Of a DNA stretch of 26,802 nucleotides, positions 8,988 through 17,015 are shown piece by piece. Positions within the stretch are counted from its first letter, which is position 1; each line of letters starts with the position of its first letter. This DNA comes from a virus. Where the stretch lies: the IMG/VR virus record IMGVR_UViG_3300020442_002574, positions 1 through 26,802 of that record. One strand, 5' to 3'. The notes below the pieces were generated by a model, which searched no databases, was not told the origin of the DNA, and was given only the letters and a program-made list of their open reading frames with translations. A program made the position numbers and the translations under genes.

Positions 8988-9726
8988 CTTTTTTGAGTCT
9001 TTCTATAAGCTCGAAAGCTTTGATTTTGGGAATCTGCTCAACAGACTGCATTCCGCTTGCGTCGGAATACCCTTCTTCAACAAGCTTCTTTTTGACTGAT
9101 GCAAAAGTAACGCCTTTTTCAGACATCAAAGAGTTAAGCATGTCGATAGGGTTAGCACTGACCCCTGTATCATCGAAACCACTTGCAGGCTGAGAAGTTA
9201 CAGGTCTTGATGCCGCAGCATTAGCGGCAAGCTCATCACGACCTACAATGCCAATCTTAAGGAAGCTTCTAACACAACGAACAAACGCTCTATTTTCCGC
9301 CATAGGCCCAAGATATAAAGCTCCAAAGCCGTTTGTGTTTGATGGAGAAGCGTCTCCGATTGCTGAAAAAATAACTGCCTCGTTCTCTGTTTCGTAATTC
9401 GGTTTCCAAGTAATACTGCATGTTGCTATTACATAATCTGGACTAGGAGAATTTACATCATAAGTAACATCGGTATAGCCACGAATTTGAGCCAACTCTT
9501 TGTAGCCCTGCAAAAGAACACAAAGGTCATTATCTTCGAGCTTGGATACATCTGTGGTCCGTAAATTTTTGGTTGGGTTTGGGTAAAGCCAATCATCGTT
9601 AAGCATTTTACGCCAATCGATAAAGCCGTTTTCATCGAACGTATAATCAACCTTTGGCTCAGTTATCAACCCGTCCTTGTCCCTCTTGATGCGGACGATA
9701 CCTTTAGCTTCAGCTTTCTTAGTCAT
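8977..9726 (-). CDS. Putative Rad52/Sak-like single-strand annealing or ssDNA-binding protein
   Basis: The protein has 249 residues. The core has a cluster seen in Rad52/Sak-type and related phage recombination proteins. A strand (DYVIATCSITWK, about 97-108) is followed by IGDASPSNTNGFG (about 123-135), then the helix AENRAFVRCVRSFLKIGIVG (143-162), comparable to the AETRA-x-x-RALR helix of those families. A low-complexity hinge (about 170-190) leads to a C-terminal helical region (MLNSLMSEKGVTFASVKKKL), perhaps a small DNA- or protein-binding module. It is the last gene of the minus block and has its own copy of the shared promoter/operator just upstream. With RecA, SSB and several nucleases nearby, a recombination role fits. 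The family call is tentative. Confidence 0.5.
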   Translation of the reverse strand: MTKKAEAKGIVRIKRDKDGLITEPKVDYTFDENGFIDWRKMLNDDWLYPNPTKNLRTTDVSKLEDNDLCVLLQGYKELAQIRGYTDVTYDVNSPSPDYVIATCSITWKPNYETENEAVIFSAIGDASPSNTNGFGALYLGPMAENRAFVRCVRSFLKIGIVGRDELAANAAASRPVTSQPASGFDDTGVSANPIDMLNSLMSEKGVTFASVKKKLVEEGYSDASGMQSVEQIPKIKAFELIERLKKVKS

Positions 9727-9763
9727 GAATACAAGTTTAGATTATCCTTGAGCCTTAGTCAAG
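9727..9763 (-). promoter_or_regulatory. Promoter/operator E before the Rad52-like gene
   Basis: Read on the minus strand: CTTGA-CTAAGGC-TCAAG (9747-9763), a perfect 5-bp inverted repeat, containing -35 TTGACT. A 17-bp spacer follows, then -10 TAAACT (9734-9739), TG, and the ATG only 7 bp beyond the -10. The preceding GT9 gene ends with TAA at 9755-9757, inside the element. The predicted transcript would start at or next to the ATG. Confidence 0.7.
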
Positions 9764-10942
9764 CTTTTTGACGACATAAGCCTCATCTAAAAACTCCCAA
9801 AATTCTGGGTTTTCTGTTACAGGAGTAAAGGAAAAGTCGTTTACAGACTCCATAGCAAGCCCCGCTTTGAGATTAGAGATGCTATTGTAGCATTTGCCGT
9901 CTTTTAGGATTTTCTTCCTTGTTTTGAAAAAGTATTTAGACAAGTCTTTGGACTTTAGGTCTTCCGCAGCTTCTTTGTCATAATATTTCTTAAATATAAA
10001 ACTGTAATCTAAGTATTCCAGTTTAATCATATCAAGCTTTTCGCCATCAAGTTTTGTAAGCAAGCTATAAGGAATTGCGCTTGAGTGAAGAAAGTTTACA
10101 AAATCAGTGTCATGGTTTTCATCTAAGTAATAAACAAAATTTTGGATTCTATGCTTGTAATTACTAAGGATAGTTCTATCTACTGGTTTTTCAGTGCATA
10201 TAACACAAACTGAATGTTTTAATTGCTCTTCCAGCATCTCTTCATTGTGTTCCACATCCATCCTAACGATCACTGGGTGACGCCCCAAAGCTGTGTTGCC
10301 GATCTTAGCGACTGAGGTTGGTATGTTTTGAATGTTGATGTCGCTGTAGTTCTTGCCTATATGGACTCTCTCGTAAGGTATTTTGTGATCTATACCCAAT
10401 AAGTCTAACACAGATTGGGCTACTTTTTCCGCAGAAATTTCATTAATTGTTTTGGGGTCTTCTTGCAAAGAAAAGCTAGGCTTGATCCCGTCTCTGTTTG
10501 GCTCGTGCAAAACTACGTCTTTTGGTTCAGTCCAGTAAGGGCCGCTTGATCTAGTCCACTGGTTGCAGTACAGTCCAACTATTTTTTTGCCATAAGCTGA
10601 AGCCATATGAATGCCCACGCTATCAACACCCAAATGAAGCATTGAGCCATTGATTAAGTAAGCCACTTGAGACAAATCTGTTGTTCCCTGTGTGTGGACG
10701 CAGTTTGGCAGGGCTCTATCTTTTTCCATGCCTAATTGCAAGATTTTGATATCTCGCTTTTCTAGCTCAGGTTGAATATATTGAATTACCTCGTCCCAAT
10801 ACTCATAGTCTCTAACGTCTGCGCCACCCGCTGGTTGTAAGGTGATGTAGTGCTTGTAACTCATTGGGTAGTAGCTTTGGTATATCCAAGGCTTGTCGAT
10901 CCTCAACCCGCAATGCGTTGCGTATGACTCAATGATGTGCAT
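9755..10942 (-). CDS. C-terminal half of a GT9-type glycosyltransferase plus an unknown domain
   Basis: The protein has 395 residues. Residues about 30-180 match the C-terminal nucleotide-sugar-binding half of family 9 (heptosyltransferase-like) enzymes: YITLQPAGGADVRDYEYW, then KILQLGMEKDRALP, then INGSMLHLGVDSVGIHMASAYGKKIVGLY. The family's N-terminal Rossmann half is absent from this frame. It lies at the end of the upstream gene, which overlaps by 14 bp in another frame, and the two sequences join without loss at KYAHH / IIESYATHCGL. The remaining 200 residues are an unrecognised mixed alpha/beta domain. The start used is ATG; a stop two codons upstream in this frame prevents extension. 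It could be a reinitiated separate subunit, a frameshift product, or a sequencing artefact. Confidence 0.7.
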   Translation of the reverse strand: MHIIESYATHCGLRIDKPWIYQSYYPMSYKHYITLQPAGGADVRDYEYWDEVIQYIQPELEKRDIKILQLGMEKDRALPNCVHTQGTTDLSQVAYLINGSMLHLGVDSVGIHMASAYGKKIVGLYCNQWTRSSGPYWTEPKDVVLHEPNRDGIKPSFSLQEDPKTINEISAEKVAQSVLDLLGIDHKIPYERVHIGKNYSDINIQNIPTSVAKIGNTALGRHPVIVRMDVEHNEEMLEEQLKHSVCVICTEKPVDRTILSNYKHRIQNFVYYLDENHDTDFVNFLHSSAIPYSLLTKLDGEKLDMIKLEYLDYSFIFKKYYDKEAAEDLKSKDLSKYFFKTRKKILKDGKCYNSISNLKAGLAMESVNDFSFTPVTENPEFWEFLDEAYVVKKLD

Positions 10943-12851
10943 ATTTCAAATCTTTGTAATTAATTATGTCTTTACCGTTGTGCTGGTAAGACTGAAACTT
11001 TTGGGTAGTTATGTGAGGGATAAAGGAGATTTCAAAAAACCCTTCATTTTCTCCTGCCCCCTCTGTAAAGTAATGGCTTTCGAATTGCTCTGCAAAAGGT
11101 ATGACTTTGTGAACGTACTCATTACCTTTCAGCAGTTCTGCAAATTGAGGTTCAGTGGCTACATATAGATTATGGTCTGGGTAAGTTTCTTTTATAGACT
11201 TAAATAAACTGGTTGATAAGAAAATATCGCCAGCGCTTTTTGGCATACAGTATAAAATCCTGCGGCCTTTGTCATCTTTATCTAAAGTGTCTTCAAATTT
11301 TATCGATTGAGTTTGCTCTTGCTTTGCTACCTGCTTGAAGTAAGCTTCAATTTTTTCTCTAGGTGCGCCTTTTTCAATCTCCTTCATCCAGTGCTTGAAT
11401 CCGTCGTCATTTTCATCGACGTTTTCATAATTAAGGATATTTTTGTACATGTGCAGAATCCATTCGCTGTCGCTTTTAATTTCAGGCATGACATAATCTG
11501 GATTACCTTTGCGTTGTTCAAACTCAAAATCGTAATTAACTTCTTCTGCGTTATCAATAAAATCTTCCAAGACCTTGCATACAGCTTCGGTAGAAAAATT
11601 ATCCAAAGCCCATTGCCTAGCTTGTTTACCCATAAGCTCTTTCTGCTTGGGCTTCATTTTTAAGACTTTAGTAAGCTGATTACAAATAGAATTAGGCTTG
11701 GTAGAAGCTTTGATGAACTCTGTGCCATGTTCTCTATACTCGCTCCAGTTTAATGGCAGAGAGGCCGCTTCGGGTTCACACATTTCTTCACCGCAGCTAT
11801 AGTTCGTAACCAAAGTAATCAACTCGGTCATCTTTGCTTCTTGAATGGGAATTTCTTGCCCACCTGAAGTAAATGGGTGACAGTAAACATCCATGAAATT
11901 ATAAATTTCATTCAACTGAGTTTCTGTTACTCCGTGCCCGACATTTGTGGTGTTGCAGCTTTTTTCTGCTTTGCAAAAATTACAGTTTACTTCTTGCCCT
12001 CTAAATGACTGGATTGAGTATTTATTGCAAGCCTTACAAACATAAGTAGTTAGAATTTCTTCATCACTGATATTATACTCTCTGGCTAGCTTTGGAATGT
12101 TCCAGCCTTCACCGTAGTGAGTATGCAGCAACAGCTTTGCTTTAACGCCTCTGTTTTTCTCTTTAAACAGCTTGAACCCTTCAAGTAGATTGGGAACACT
12201 TTTTCTTAACTGGTTTCTAAAAACAAATCCAACAATAAAATCGTCAGTAGGCACTCCCTGAACAGCCCTTAGAGTTAGTCTATCTCTTTCAGAGAGCCTT
12301 TTGAAAGTTTTAGACTCTACTGCGCCATGAACGGTTCTAACGTGGTCAAAACCAATCTTTTTCATTTCTTTTTCGGCAAAGTTACTCCATACCCAAAAGT
12401 TATCTGTTTTTTTGGCGGCATCTAATGCAGAAGGTAGAATTGGCAATGAGTCCAAAGTGGTCCAAAGAACAGAGTGAATTTTTTTGTACCAAGGCTTATT
12501 AATAGCGAAGTCAATACCCCAAATATCTTGAGCGGCAATGTAAACGTCTGGTTTATGCTCTTTTATTACTTTGTCTAAATAATACTCTCCGTAGGAAGCT
12601 CTTTTCGCTAGGTTTGGGTCTTGATTAATTCTAGCTAGTTCTCCTTTATCGTCAGGTAGGGAACCAACAGAAGCCCAAGGCAGCATCTTGTGCTGTAAAG
12701 AAGTATGCGGGGTTCCGCAACAGTAGTGAACTAGATCATATTTACCTGTTTTGTACAGATAAGTAAGTATGGCTTTAGCGTTTCTGCCAAAGCCAGTTTT
12801 GCCCAGAGCGAAATCTGTTTGAAGTAATACTTTTTTCTTCTTCATTACCAT
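10929..12851 (-). CDS. GT4-family glycosyltransferase with inserted zinc ribbon, fused to the N-terminal half of a GT9 domain
   Basis: The protein has 640 residues. Residues about 8-190 form the N-terminal Rossmann domain of a GT-B enzyme, opening with a glycine-rich GKTGFGRNA loop. Residues about 200-440 form the donor-binding half, with FIVGFVFRNQLRKSVPNLLEGF and the GT4-type region TQLNEIYNFMDVYCHPFTSG (311-330) followed by GQEIPIQEAKM. Between them, C272-x2-C275 and C290-x2-C293 make a zinc-ribbon-like insert that ordinary GT4 enzymes lack. From about residue 525 a second domain begins (RRILYCMPKSAGDIFLSTSL), the start of a GT9 enzyme that is cut off by the stop codon and continues in the next gene. 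It overlaps the SSB-like gene upstream by 7 bp. Acceptor and product are unknown; virion or host-surface glycan modification is possible. Confidence 0.8.
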   Translation of the reverse strand: MVMKKKKVLLQTDFALGKTGFGRNAKAILTYLYKTGKYDLVHYCCGTPHTSLQHKMLPWASVGSLPDDKGELARINQDPNLAKRASYGEYYLDKVIKEHKPDVYIAAQDIWGIDFAINKPWYKKIHSVLWTTLDSLPILPSALDAAKKTDNFWVWSNFAEKEMKKIGFDHVRTVHGAVESKTFKRLSERDRLTLRAVQGVPTDDFIVGFVFRNQLRKSVPNLLEGFKLFKEKNRGVKAKLLLHTHYGEGWNIPKLAREYNISDEEILTTYVCKACNKYSIQSFRGQEVNCNFCKAEKSCNTTNVGHGVTETQLNEIYNFMDVYCHPFTSGGQEIPIQEAKMTELITLVTNYSCGEEMCEPEAASLPLNWSEYREHGTEFIKASTKPNSICNQLTKVLKMKPKQKELMGKQARQWALDNFSTEAVCKVLEDFIDNAEEVNYDFEFEQRKGNPDYVMPEIKSDSEWILHMYKNILNYENVDENDDGFKHWMKEIEKGAPREKIEAYFKQVAKQEQTQSIKFEDTLDKDDKGRRILYCMPKSAGDIFLSTSLFKSIKETYPDHNLYVATEPQFAELLKGNEYVHKVIPFAEQFESHYFTEGAGENEGFFEISFIPHITTQKFQSYQHNGKDIINYKDLKYAHH

Positions 12852-13396
12852 TCCATATCGTCATCTTCATCTTGCACTTTAGAGCCATAGGCGGCTTGCC
12901 CTCTACCCATAGTTTCCTTTTTACCGAAATCGCTCTTGCTTTGCTGATTACTAAATTTAGCATCGTTAACTCTAAAGCTTTCTTGCAGTAAATACCTAAG
13001 ATGCTCCCTGAGTAAAACAGCTTCATTAGCGTAGACGCCTAAAAAATATTTTTGCTGGTTTGTTGAATCGTCGCTGGCTTCTCTTGTGACGTTCAAGCTG
13101 TATGCCCCATCGTACTTGTCTGATTTGGCAAAAAGCACTTTCACCACCTGTTTTTGGCTTTTGTGGAAAGCACTAAATTTAGGCTGCTTGCCTTCAAGCA
13201 GGTTTAGTATTTCAGCTAATTCTAGCTGACTCCATTTAACAGAAACCTTGGTGTCTTTGTTGAAAGTTCCGATTTTACGATTGGCGTCCCAAGTCTTTTG
13301 TTTAAGTAACTCTGAAAAGAAATCGCCGTCTTTGTTCATGTAGAACGAGCAAGCCGTCCCGTTATTTGAGGCTTGTGGTTTATAAAAGCTAATCAT
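12845..13396 (-). CDS. Putative single-stranded DNA-binding protein
   Basis: The protein has 183 residues. The first 130 form a compact beta-rich region starting MISFYKPQASNNGTACSFYM, with VSVKWSQLELAEIL and a FSAFHKSQKQVVKVLF strand. This layout recalls small phage ssDNA-binding proteins of the Whirly/PC4-like kind that occur next to replication genes. A flexible Gln/Ser/Lys region leads to an acidic C-terminal tail (DEDDDMEW, 176-183) with a terminal aromatic residue. Acidic tails of this kind let SSBs (bacterial SSB, T7 gp2.5) recruit polymerase and helicase. It follows the polymerase gene and is the first gene of a promoter F transcript. No classical OB-fold SSB is seen elsewhere in the window, which supports the role, but the call is inferred. 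Confidence 0.55.
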   Translation of the reverse strand: MISFYKPQASNNGTACSFYMNKDGDFFSELLKQKTWDANRKIGTFNKDTKVSVKWSQLELAEILNLLEGKQPKFSAFHKSQKQVVKVLFAKSDKYDGAYSLNVTREASDDSTNQQKYFLGVYANEAVLLREHLRYLLQESFRVNDAKFSNQQSKSDFGKKETMGRGQAAYGSKVQDEDDDMEW

Positions 13397-13432
13397 TTTA
13401 TTATCTTACTCCTTTATTGTGTGTTTGTCAAT
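13397..13432 (-). promoter_or_regulatory. Promoter/operator F before the SSB-like gene
   Basis: On the minus strand: -35 TTGACA (13426-13431), 17-bp spacer, -10 TAAGAT (13403-13408), then 6 bp to the ATG. The inverted repeat here is ATTG-N9-CAAT (13416-13432), in place of CTTG-N9-CAAG: both outer positions changed together and symmetry is kept. The TGA stop of the polymerase gene (13428-13430) is part of the -35 box. A purine-rich AAAGGAG sits upstream of the -10 but would not be on a transcript starting at the ATG; it could serve readthrough mRNA from the polymerase gene. Confidence 0.65.
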
Positions 13433-15974
13433 TCTTAAGCTCAGACAGTTTAGTATATACTTTATTGTCTTGAACTCCAATTAAGTTAGCGAATACCGCT
13501 CCGTCTACTGTCGATCCTTTTACAATCACAATTTGACCTTTCTTGGGTAGGCCATTGTTCTGCGATTGGCAGTCGTCCATTCTGTCGTTGAATATCATTA
13601 CCGTGGTTGATGCTGTTTCATCAGACACCTCCATTTTGTAATACTTATTGCCATTTCTAGACTTACCCTTCCAGCAGTCATCTACCTGACCGATGAAAAC
13701 TACCTTGCTTCGCTCTGCGAGCCCATTTACCGAACGAACCGAGATAAGACCTGATCTCTTGCTTGAGAATATGTCTTTAAGTGTTTTGTTGTAAGTGTAT
13801 CCCAATAGCATTTTTTCGTAATACCAATTAGCAAATGACTCGGATTTACTGTTCTTAGTATAAATTTCTAGATAAGGGATATATTTCTTCTTTATTGTCT
13901 CGTACCTAGACTCTGGAATTATGGGTTTTCCTTTTTCGTTCTTGAACGTTCTAAGGTACTTCAAAATCTCAACTAAATCATGGTTGAACCTTTCAGCGAG
14001 CTCGATTGCGTACCTTTTCTCTTTAGCTAGCAAGATGTTCCAGAGTTGAGCCTCCAATACAACCTTGCTCCTAGACTGCTTGAAACCCTCCAAAGCCCCA
14101 GCTTGAATCAAGGCAGAGAGAACACCAACGTTGAGTTTCGATTCTTTAGCGGCACAAAACACATCAAATTTAGATGAGTATTCGCTTTTAAAGTCGTTAA
14201 TTTTTTCTACTGCTTTGTCTGAGATTCCTTTGATCGAAAGCAGTCCAAAGCGTATGTCTCCACCCTCAATTGAGAAGTCCATGTTCGACTTGGTTAAATG
14301 CGGCGGCAAAAGCTTAATATCGAACAAGTCCATCTCTTTGTGGATTTTTGAGATTTCACTAATCGGGTCAGGCTCATGCCTGCTCATTTTCAGCAAGCTC
14401 AAGAAAAACTCCTGTGGGTACTTAAACTTCAGGTAGACAGTAGAAGCCGCAAGCGCTGCGTAGCTCACGCTGTGGCTTTTATTGAATGAGTAATTAGCGG
14501 AGTCTTCAAGAATCTGCCAAAGGATATTACCAATTTCTTCGTCTAGGTTATTTTCTTTGATTTTGTCTTTGATTTTTTTCTTCCACTTTACAACCTCTGA
14601 CCGCTTTTTCTTGCCAACGATACGCCTCAAGATTTCCGCTTCATCAAGCGTAAAGCCAATCTTGTGAGCCATTTTCATTAGCTGCTCTTGATATAGAGCT
14701 ACTCCGCCTGTTTCTTTGAGAATGTCATCAAAGAAGGGATGTATGGGCTCGTATACGTCATTATTTGTATAGTTAGCGTACTGGTCGGTAAAGTTCATAG
14801 CGCCTGGTCGGGCCAAAGCCAATACAGCGCTTAGTTCCTCTAGGTTCTTGGGCTTCACTTTTTGACACACTTTGAAGTTGGTGTCCGCTTCAATCTGAAA
14901 AGCCCCGTGTGGCGAACGCAAATCTTGTAATTGCTGATAAATCAAGGGCTCATTTAAATCAATATCAGTAACTTTAATACCTACTTGCTTGCATACGTCA
15001 TCAACAACGGAAACACTTCTGAGACCCAAAAGGTCAAGCTTCACATTGAAGATTGAAATCCAATTCATATCATATGACGTAACACCAGCGTCTTTGGCTG
15101 AAGTAAGCTCGGCTGGGCAAGTATCCTCCATAGCGTCATAAGAAAGCGATATAGCAGAGGCGTGGACGCCCTTGTTTTTTATCAGCCCTCTAAGCTTTAA
15201 GGCTACATTGTAAGCTTCTTTATTGTCGTCGCACCAAGCTTTGAACTTATCCTCTTCTTCGTAAGCTTGTTCTATGTCCATTACCTGACCGAATGTCTTG
15301 GGAATAAGCCCAGACACCTCATTCATCTCAGTCTCGTTCTTCTCGGTGACAATTTTACCGCACTCTTTTATTAGCAGTTTACCGCTTAAAGTGTTGAGCG
15401 TGAGAATCTTTGAGGTTTTACCAACGAACTTTTCGTCAAGGTATTTGATAACCTCTTGGCGACGGTAGTAGCAAATGTCTAAATCAACGTCACACATCAA
15501 TGAGCCGTCAAGGTAGGTAATCCCATCAACCTCTTTTTTCTTAGCGCGAATTTTTGAAATAAACCTCTCAAAATATAGATCGTGCTCAATTGGGTCTATA
15601 CCAGTCACACCAATAAGATATAAAACGATACTTCCAGCGGCAGAGCCACGGCCAAGACCAACTGGTATGTCATTCTCTTTGCAGAAGTTAATTACGTCCC
15701 AGACAAGGAGAACGTAATCAATGAACCCCAAATCTCTAAGGGTTTCAAGCTCATACTTAATTCTGTCTACATACTTATCGTAAGCCTTTGTCCCTTTCCT
15801 CACTGGCAACTCAGAAAACCCATTGAGGCAGAGTTTTCTTAGGAAATCATAGTTATTGCAGTCTTCAGTGACATGAGCTCTGTGCTTGTATTCATTGCTT
15901 ATCTCAAACTGAGGCAATCTAACCCCGTGAATTTCTAGGTTATAATCGTCAAAAGATGTAGTAAAGTTTTCCAT
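13428..15974 (-). CDS. dnaE: DNA polymerase III alpha subunit, catalytic core without PHP domain
   Basis: The protein has 848 residues; bacterial DnaE has about 1,160. It is a C-family replicative polymerase. Visible: GLGRGSAAGS (106-115) of the palm; CDVDLDI with the metal-binding aspartates D164 and D166; KLDLLGLR with the third catalytic aspartate D314; fingers motifs (YQEQLMKMAHKIGF, RRIVGKKKR); NKSHSVSYA; a helix-hairpin-helix region (FGLLSIKGISDKAVEKI); and a C-terminal OB-fold (VVFIGQVDDC). The family's N-terminal PHP domain is missing. The protein begins exactly at the linker after it (YNLEIHGVRLPQFE). The PHP part is a separate gene at 17918-18670. It starts 1 bp after the DEDDh exonuclease, the likely proofreading partner. 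No intein motifs are seen at either break. All key polymerase residues are present, so activity is expected. Confidence 0.95.
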   Translation of the reverse strand: MENFTTSFDDYNLEIHGVRLPQFEISNEYKHRAHVTEDCNNYDFLRKLCLNGFSELPVRKGTKAYDKYVDRIKYELETLRDLGFIDYVLLVWDVINFCKENDIPVGLGRGSAAGSIVLYLIGVTGIDPIEHDLYFERFISKIRAKKKEVDGITYLDGSLMCDVDLDICYYRRQEVIKYLDEKFVGKTSKILTLNTLSGKLLIKECGKIVTEKNETEMNEVSGLIPKTFGQVMDIEQAYEEEDKFKAWCDDNKEAYNVALKLRGLIKNKGVHASAISLSYDAMEDTCPAELTSAKDAGVTSYDMNWISIFNVKLDLLGLRSVSVVDDVCKQVGIKVTDIDLNEPLIYQQLQDLRSPHGAFQIEADTNFKVCQKVKPKNLEELSAVLALARPGAMNFTDQYANYTNNDVYEPIHPFFDDILKETGGVALYQEQLMKMAHKIGFTLDEAEILRRIVGKKKRSEVVKWKKKIKDKIKENNLDEEIGNILWQILEDSANYSFNKSHSVSYAALAASTVYLKFKYPQEFFLSLLKMSRHEPDPISEISKIHKEMDLFDIKLLPPHLTKSNMDFSIEGGDIRFGLLSIKGISDKAVEKINDFKSEYSSKFDVFCAAKESKLNVGVLSALIQAGALEGFKQSRSKVVLEAQLWNILLAKEKRYAIELAERFNHDLVEILKYLRTFKNEKGKPIIPESRYETIKKKYIPYLEIYTKNSKSESFANWYYEKMLLGYTYNKTLKDIFSSKRSGLISVRSVNGLAERSKVVFIGQVDDCWKGKSRNGNKYYKMEVSDETASTTVMIFNDRMDDCQSQNNGLPKKGQIVIVKGSTVDGAVFANLIGVQDNKVYTKLSELKN

Positions 15975-15975
15975 A

Positions 15976-16614
15976 TTAAATTTCTATTTGCCATTTAAGC
16001 TTGTTCCATACCTCAATGTTCAATATTAAATCATTAACTGCGTCATGTAAGTTATTGTAGTCAACGTCTATATCGAACTCTTTGCCTAAAGCGGTCAGGT
16101 TCGTTTTGACGCCTTTCTGGAAGGTGTTTAAAGCTTTGTACTGGTATTCCATAAGGTCGTCGCCAGACTTATAAGGAACACCCATCTTAACCCCTTTTGC
16201 AATGCAATGAGTATCTATAAATTTAGGGTAGAGATGGTTACAAGACTTGCCCATGAATTTATAATAATCTTTAATTAAATAAACATCGAAGCCCAGCGTG
16301 TTGTGGCCAACTATGTAATCGCAAGAATCTAGCCAGTCTTCAACAGTAGCGAAAATCTCTTCAGGTTTTACTCCAAGACGATCAACTTTCTTTTGGTCAT
16401 ACCTAGTTATTTTAGCGGCATCCTCACTAATCTTTAGATCGGTATCCCATTTTATATAAATATCTTTTTGGTCTACCACTTTTTCGCCAACCACTTTAAT
16501 CATTCCTATTTGCCAAGGCAGGTTGTGGCAGCTATTCAAGCATAAGTTTAAAGTCTCACAGTCAATAAAGACGTAAGTCTTTTCTTTATCGTATCTAAGT
16601 AAATGTTCGTCCAT
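15976..16614 (-). CDS. DEDDh 3'-5' exonuclease, DnaQ/epsilon-like
   Basis: The protein has 212 residues and all DEDDh catalytic positions: D18 and E20 in VFIDCETLNL (Exo I), D110 in VGHNTLGFDVYL (Exo II), and H190 with D195 in LHDAVNDLILN (Exo III). Members such as the epsilon subunit proofread for DNA polymerase III alpha. Placement 1 bp before the polymerase gene supports that partnership, and it would supply proofreading to a polymerase that has lost its PHP domain from the same chain. Its ATG overlaps the cupin stop (TAATG). RNase T or other DnaQ-fold roles are possible but less likely given the neighbour. Confidence 0.9.
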   Translation of the reverse strand: MDEHLLRYDKEKTYVFIDCETLNLCLNSCHNLPWQIGMIKVVGEKVVDQKDIYIKWDTDLKISEDAAKITRYDQKKVDRLGVKPEEIFATVEDWLDSCDYIVGHNTLGFDVYLIKDYYKFMGKSCNHLYPKFIDTHCIAKGVKMGVPYKSGDDLMEYQYKALNTFQKGVKTNLTALGKEFDIDVDYNNLHDAVNDLILNIEVWNKLKWQIEI

Positions 16615-16979
16615 TATCTGTATACCCTAAAGCTGTCTTCGTCACGGTGAAAAGTGCTGGCTTCAATTAATTTAACATTACCACCCTTACCAATCAACTT
16701 GTGTGGCCTGTTTCTCGGCATTTCCATAGCGTTGCCAGAGGCAATTATAGTTGTGTTTACAATTCCCTCTTTAGTGTCAATCCAGTCAACCTGAAGCGTT
16801 CCCTCTAAAACATAGAATGTCTCATGCTTATCTGCGTGATAATGCATGGAGGTACTTTGATCTTTTAAAATCGTAAGAACTTTTCCGCAGTAATCTTCGG
16901 CCTCATTATTGGCAAACCACTCTTCCTTGCCCCAGCTTTTGCCTACGATTTTAACTTTCTGAATCATCCCAGATTTCAT
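16614..16979 (-). CDS. Cupin protein, mannose-6-phosphate isomerase-like
   Basis: The protein has 121 residues and forms a single cupin barrel. Metal ligands are visible: H46 and H48 in MHYHADKHETFYVLEG with E53, then H93 in MPRNRPHKLIG. The opening (VKIVGKSWGKEEWF) and the order of strands resemble the short type II phosphomannose isomerase or sugar-nucleotide cupins. An isomerase step feeding GDP-mannose would fit Gmd and the glycosyltransferases in this window, but single-domain cupins have many roles, so the substrate is open. It is the first gene of the promoter C transcript and is followed, oddly, by the exonuclease and polymerase. Confidence 0.75.
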   Translation of the reverse strand: MKSGMIQKVKIVGKSWGKEEWFANNEAEDYCGKVLTILKDQSTSMHYHADKHETFYVLEGTLQVDWIDTKEGIVNTTIIASGNAMEMPRNRPHKLIGKGGNVKLIEASTFHRDEDSFRVYR

Positions 16980-17015
16980 AACCCAAGACTATATGAAACT
17001 TGCACCCAAGTCAAG
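16980..17015 (-). promoter_or_regulatory. Promoter/operator C before the cupin-exonuclease-polymerase operon
   Basis: On the minus strand: CTTGA-CTTGGGT-GCAAG (16999-17015), a 4-of-5 inverted repeat, containing -35 TTGACT. A -10 TAGTCT lies at 17-bp spacing (16986-16991); a better-looking TATAGT overlaps it at 15-bp spacing. The ATG is 6 bp after TAGTCT. The GT17 stop TGA (17011-17013) is part of the -35 box. Confidence 0.7.

Noticed and set aside
8979-9001. Hairpin AAGACT/AGTCTT at the convergent gene ends as a bidirectional terminator
   Set aside because: Only 6 bp of stem, an 11-base loop and no T run after it on the plus strand; too weak to call.
10893-11168. 91-residue plus-strand open frame
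   Set aside because: It lies antisense to two glycosyltransferase genes with clear family motifs; no start signal or recognisable protein.
12775-13026. 83-residue minus-strand frame overlapping the SSB-like and GT4 genes
   Set aside because: It is in the alternative frame of two better supported genes with a continuous operon structure.
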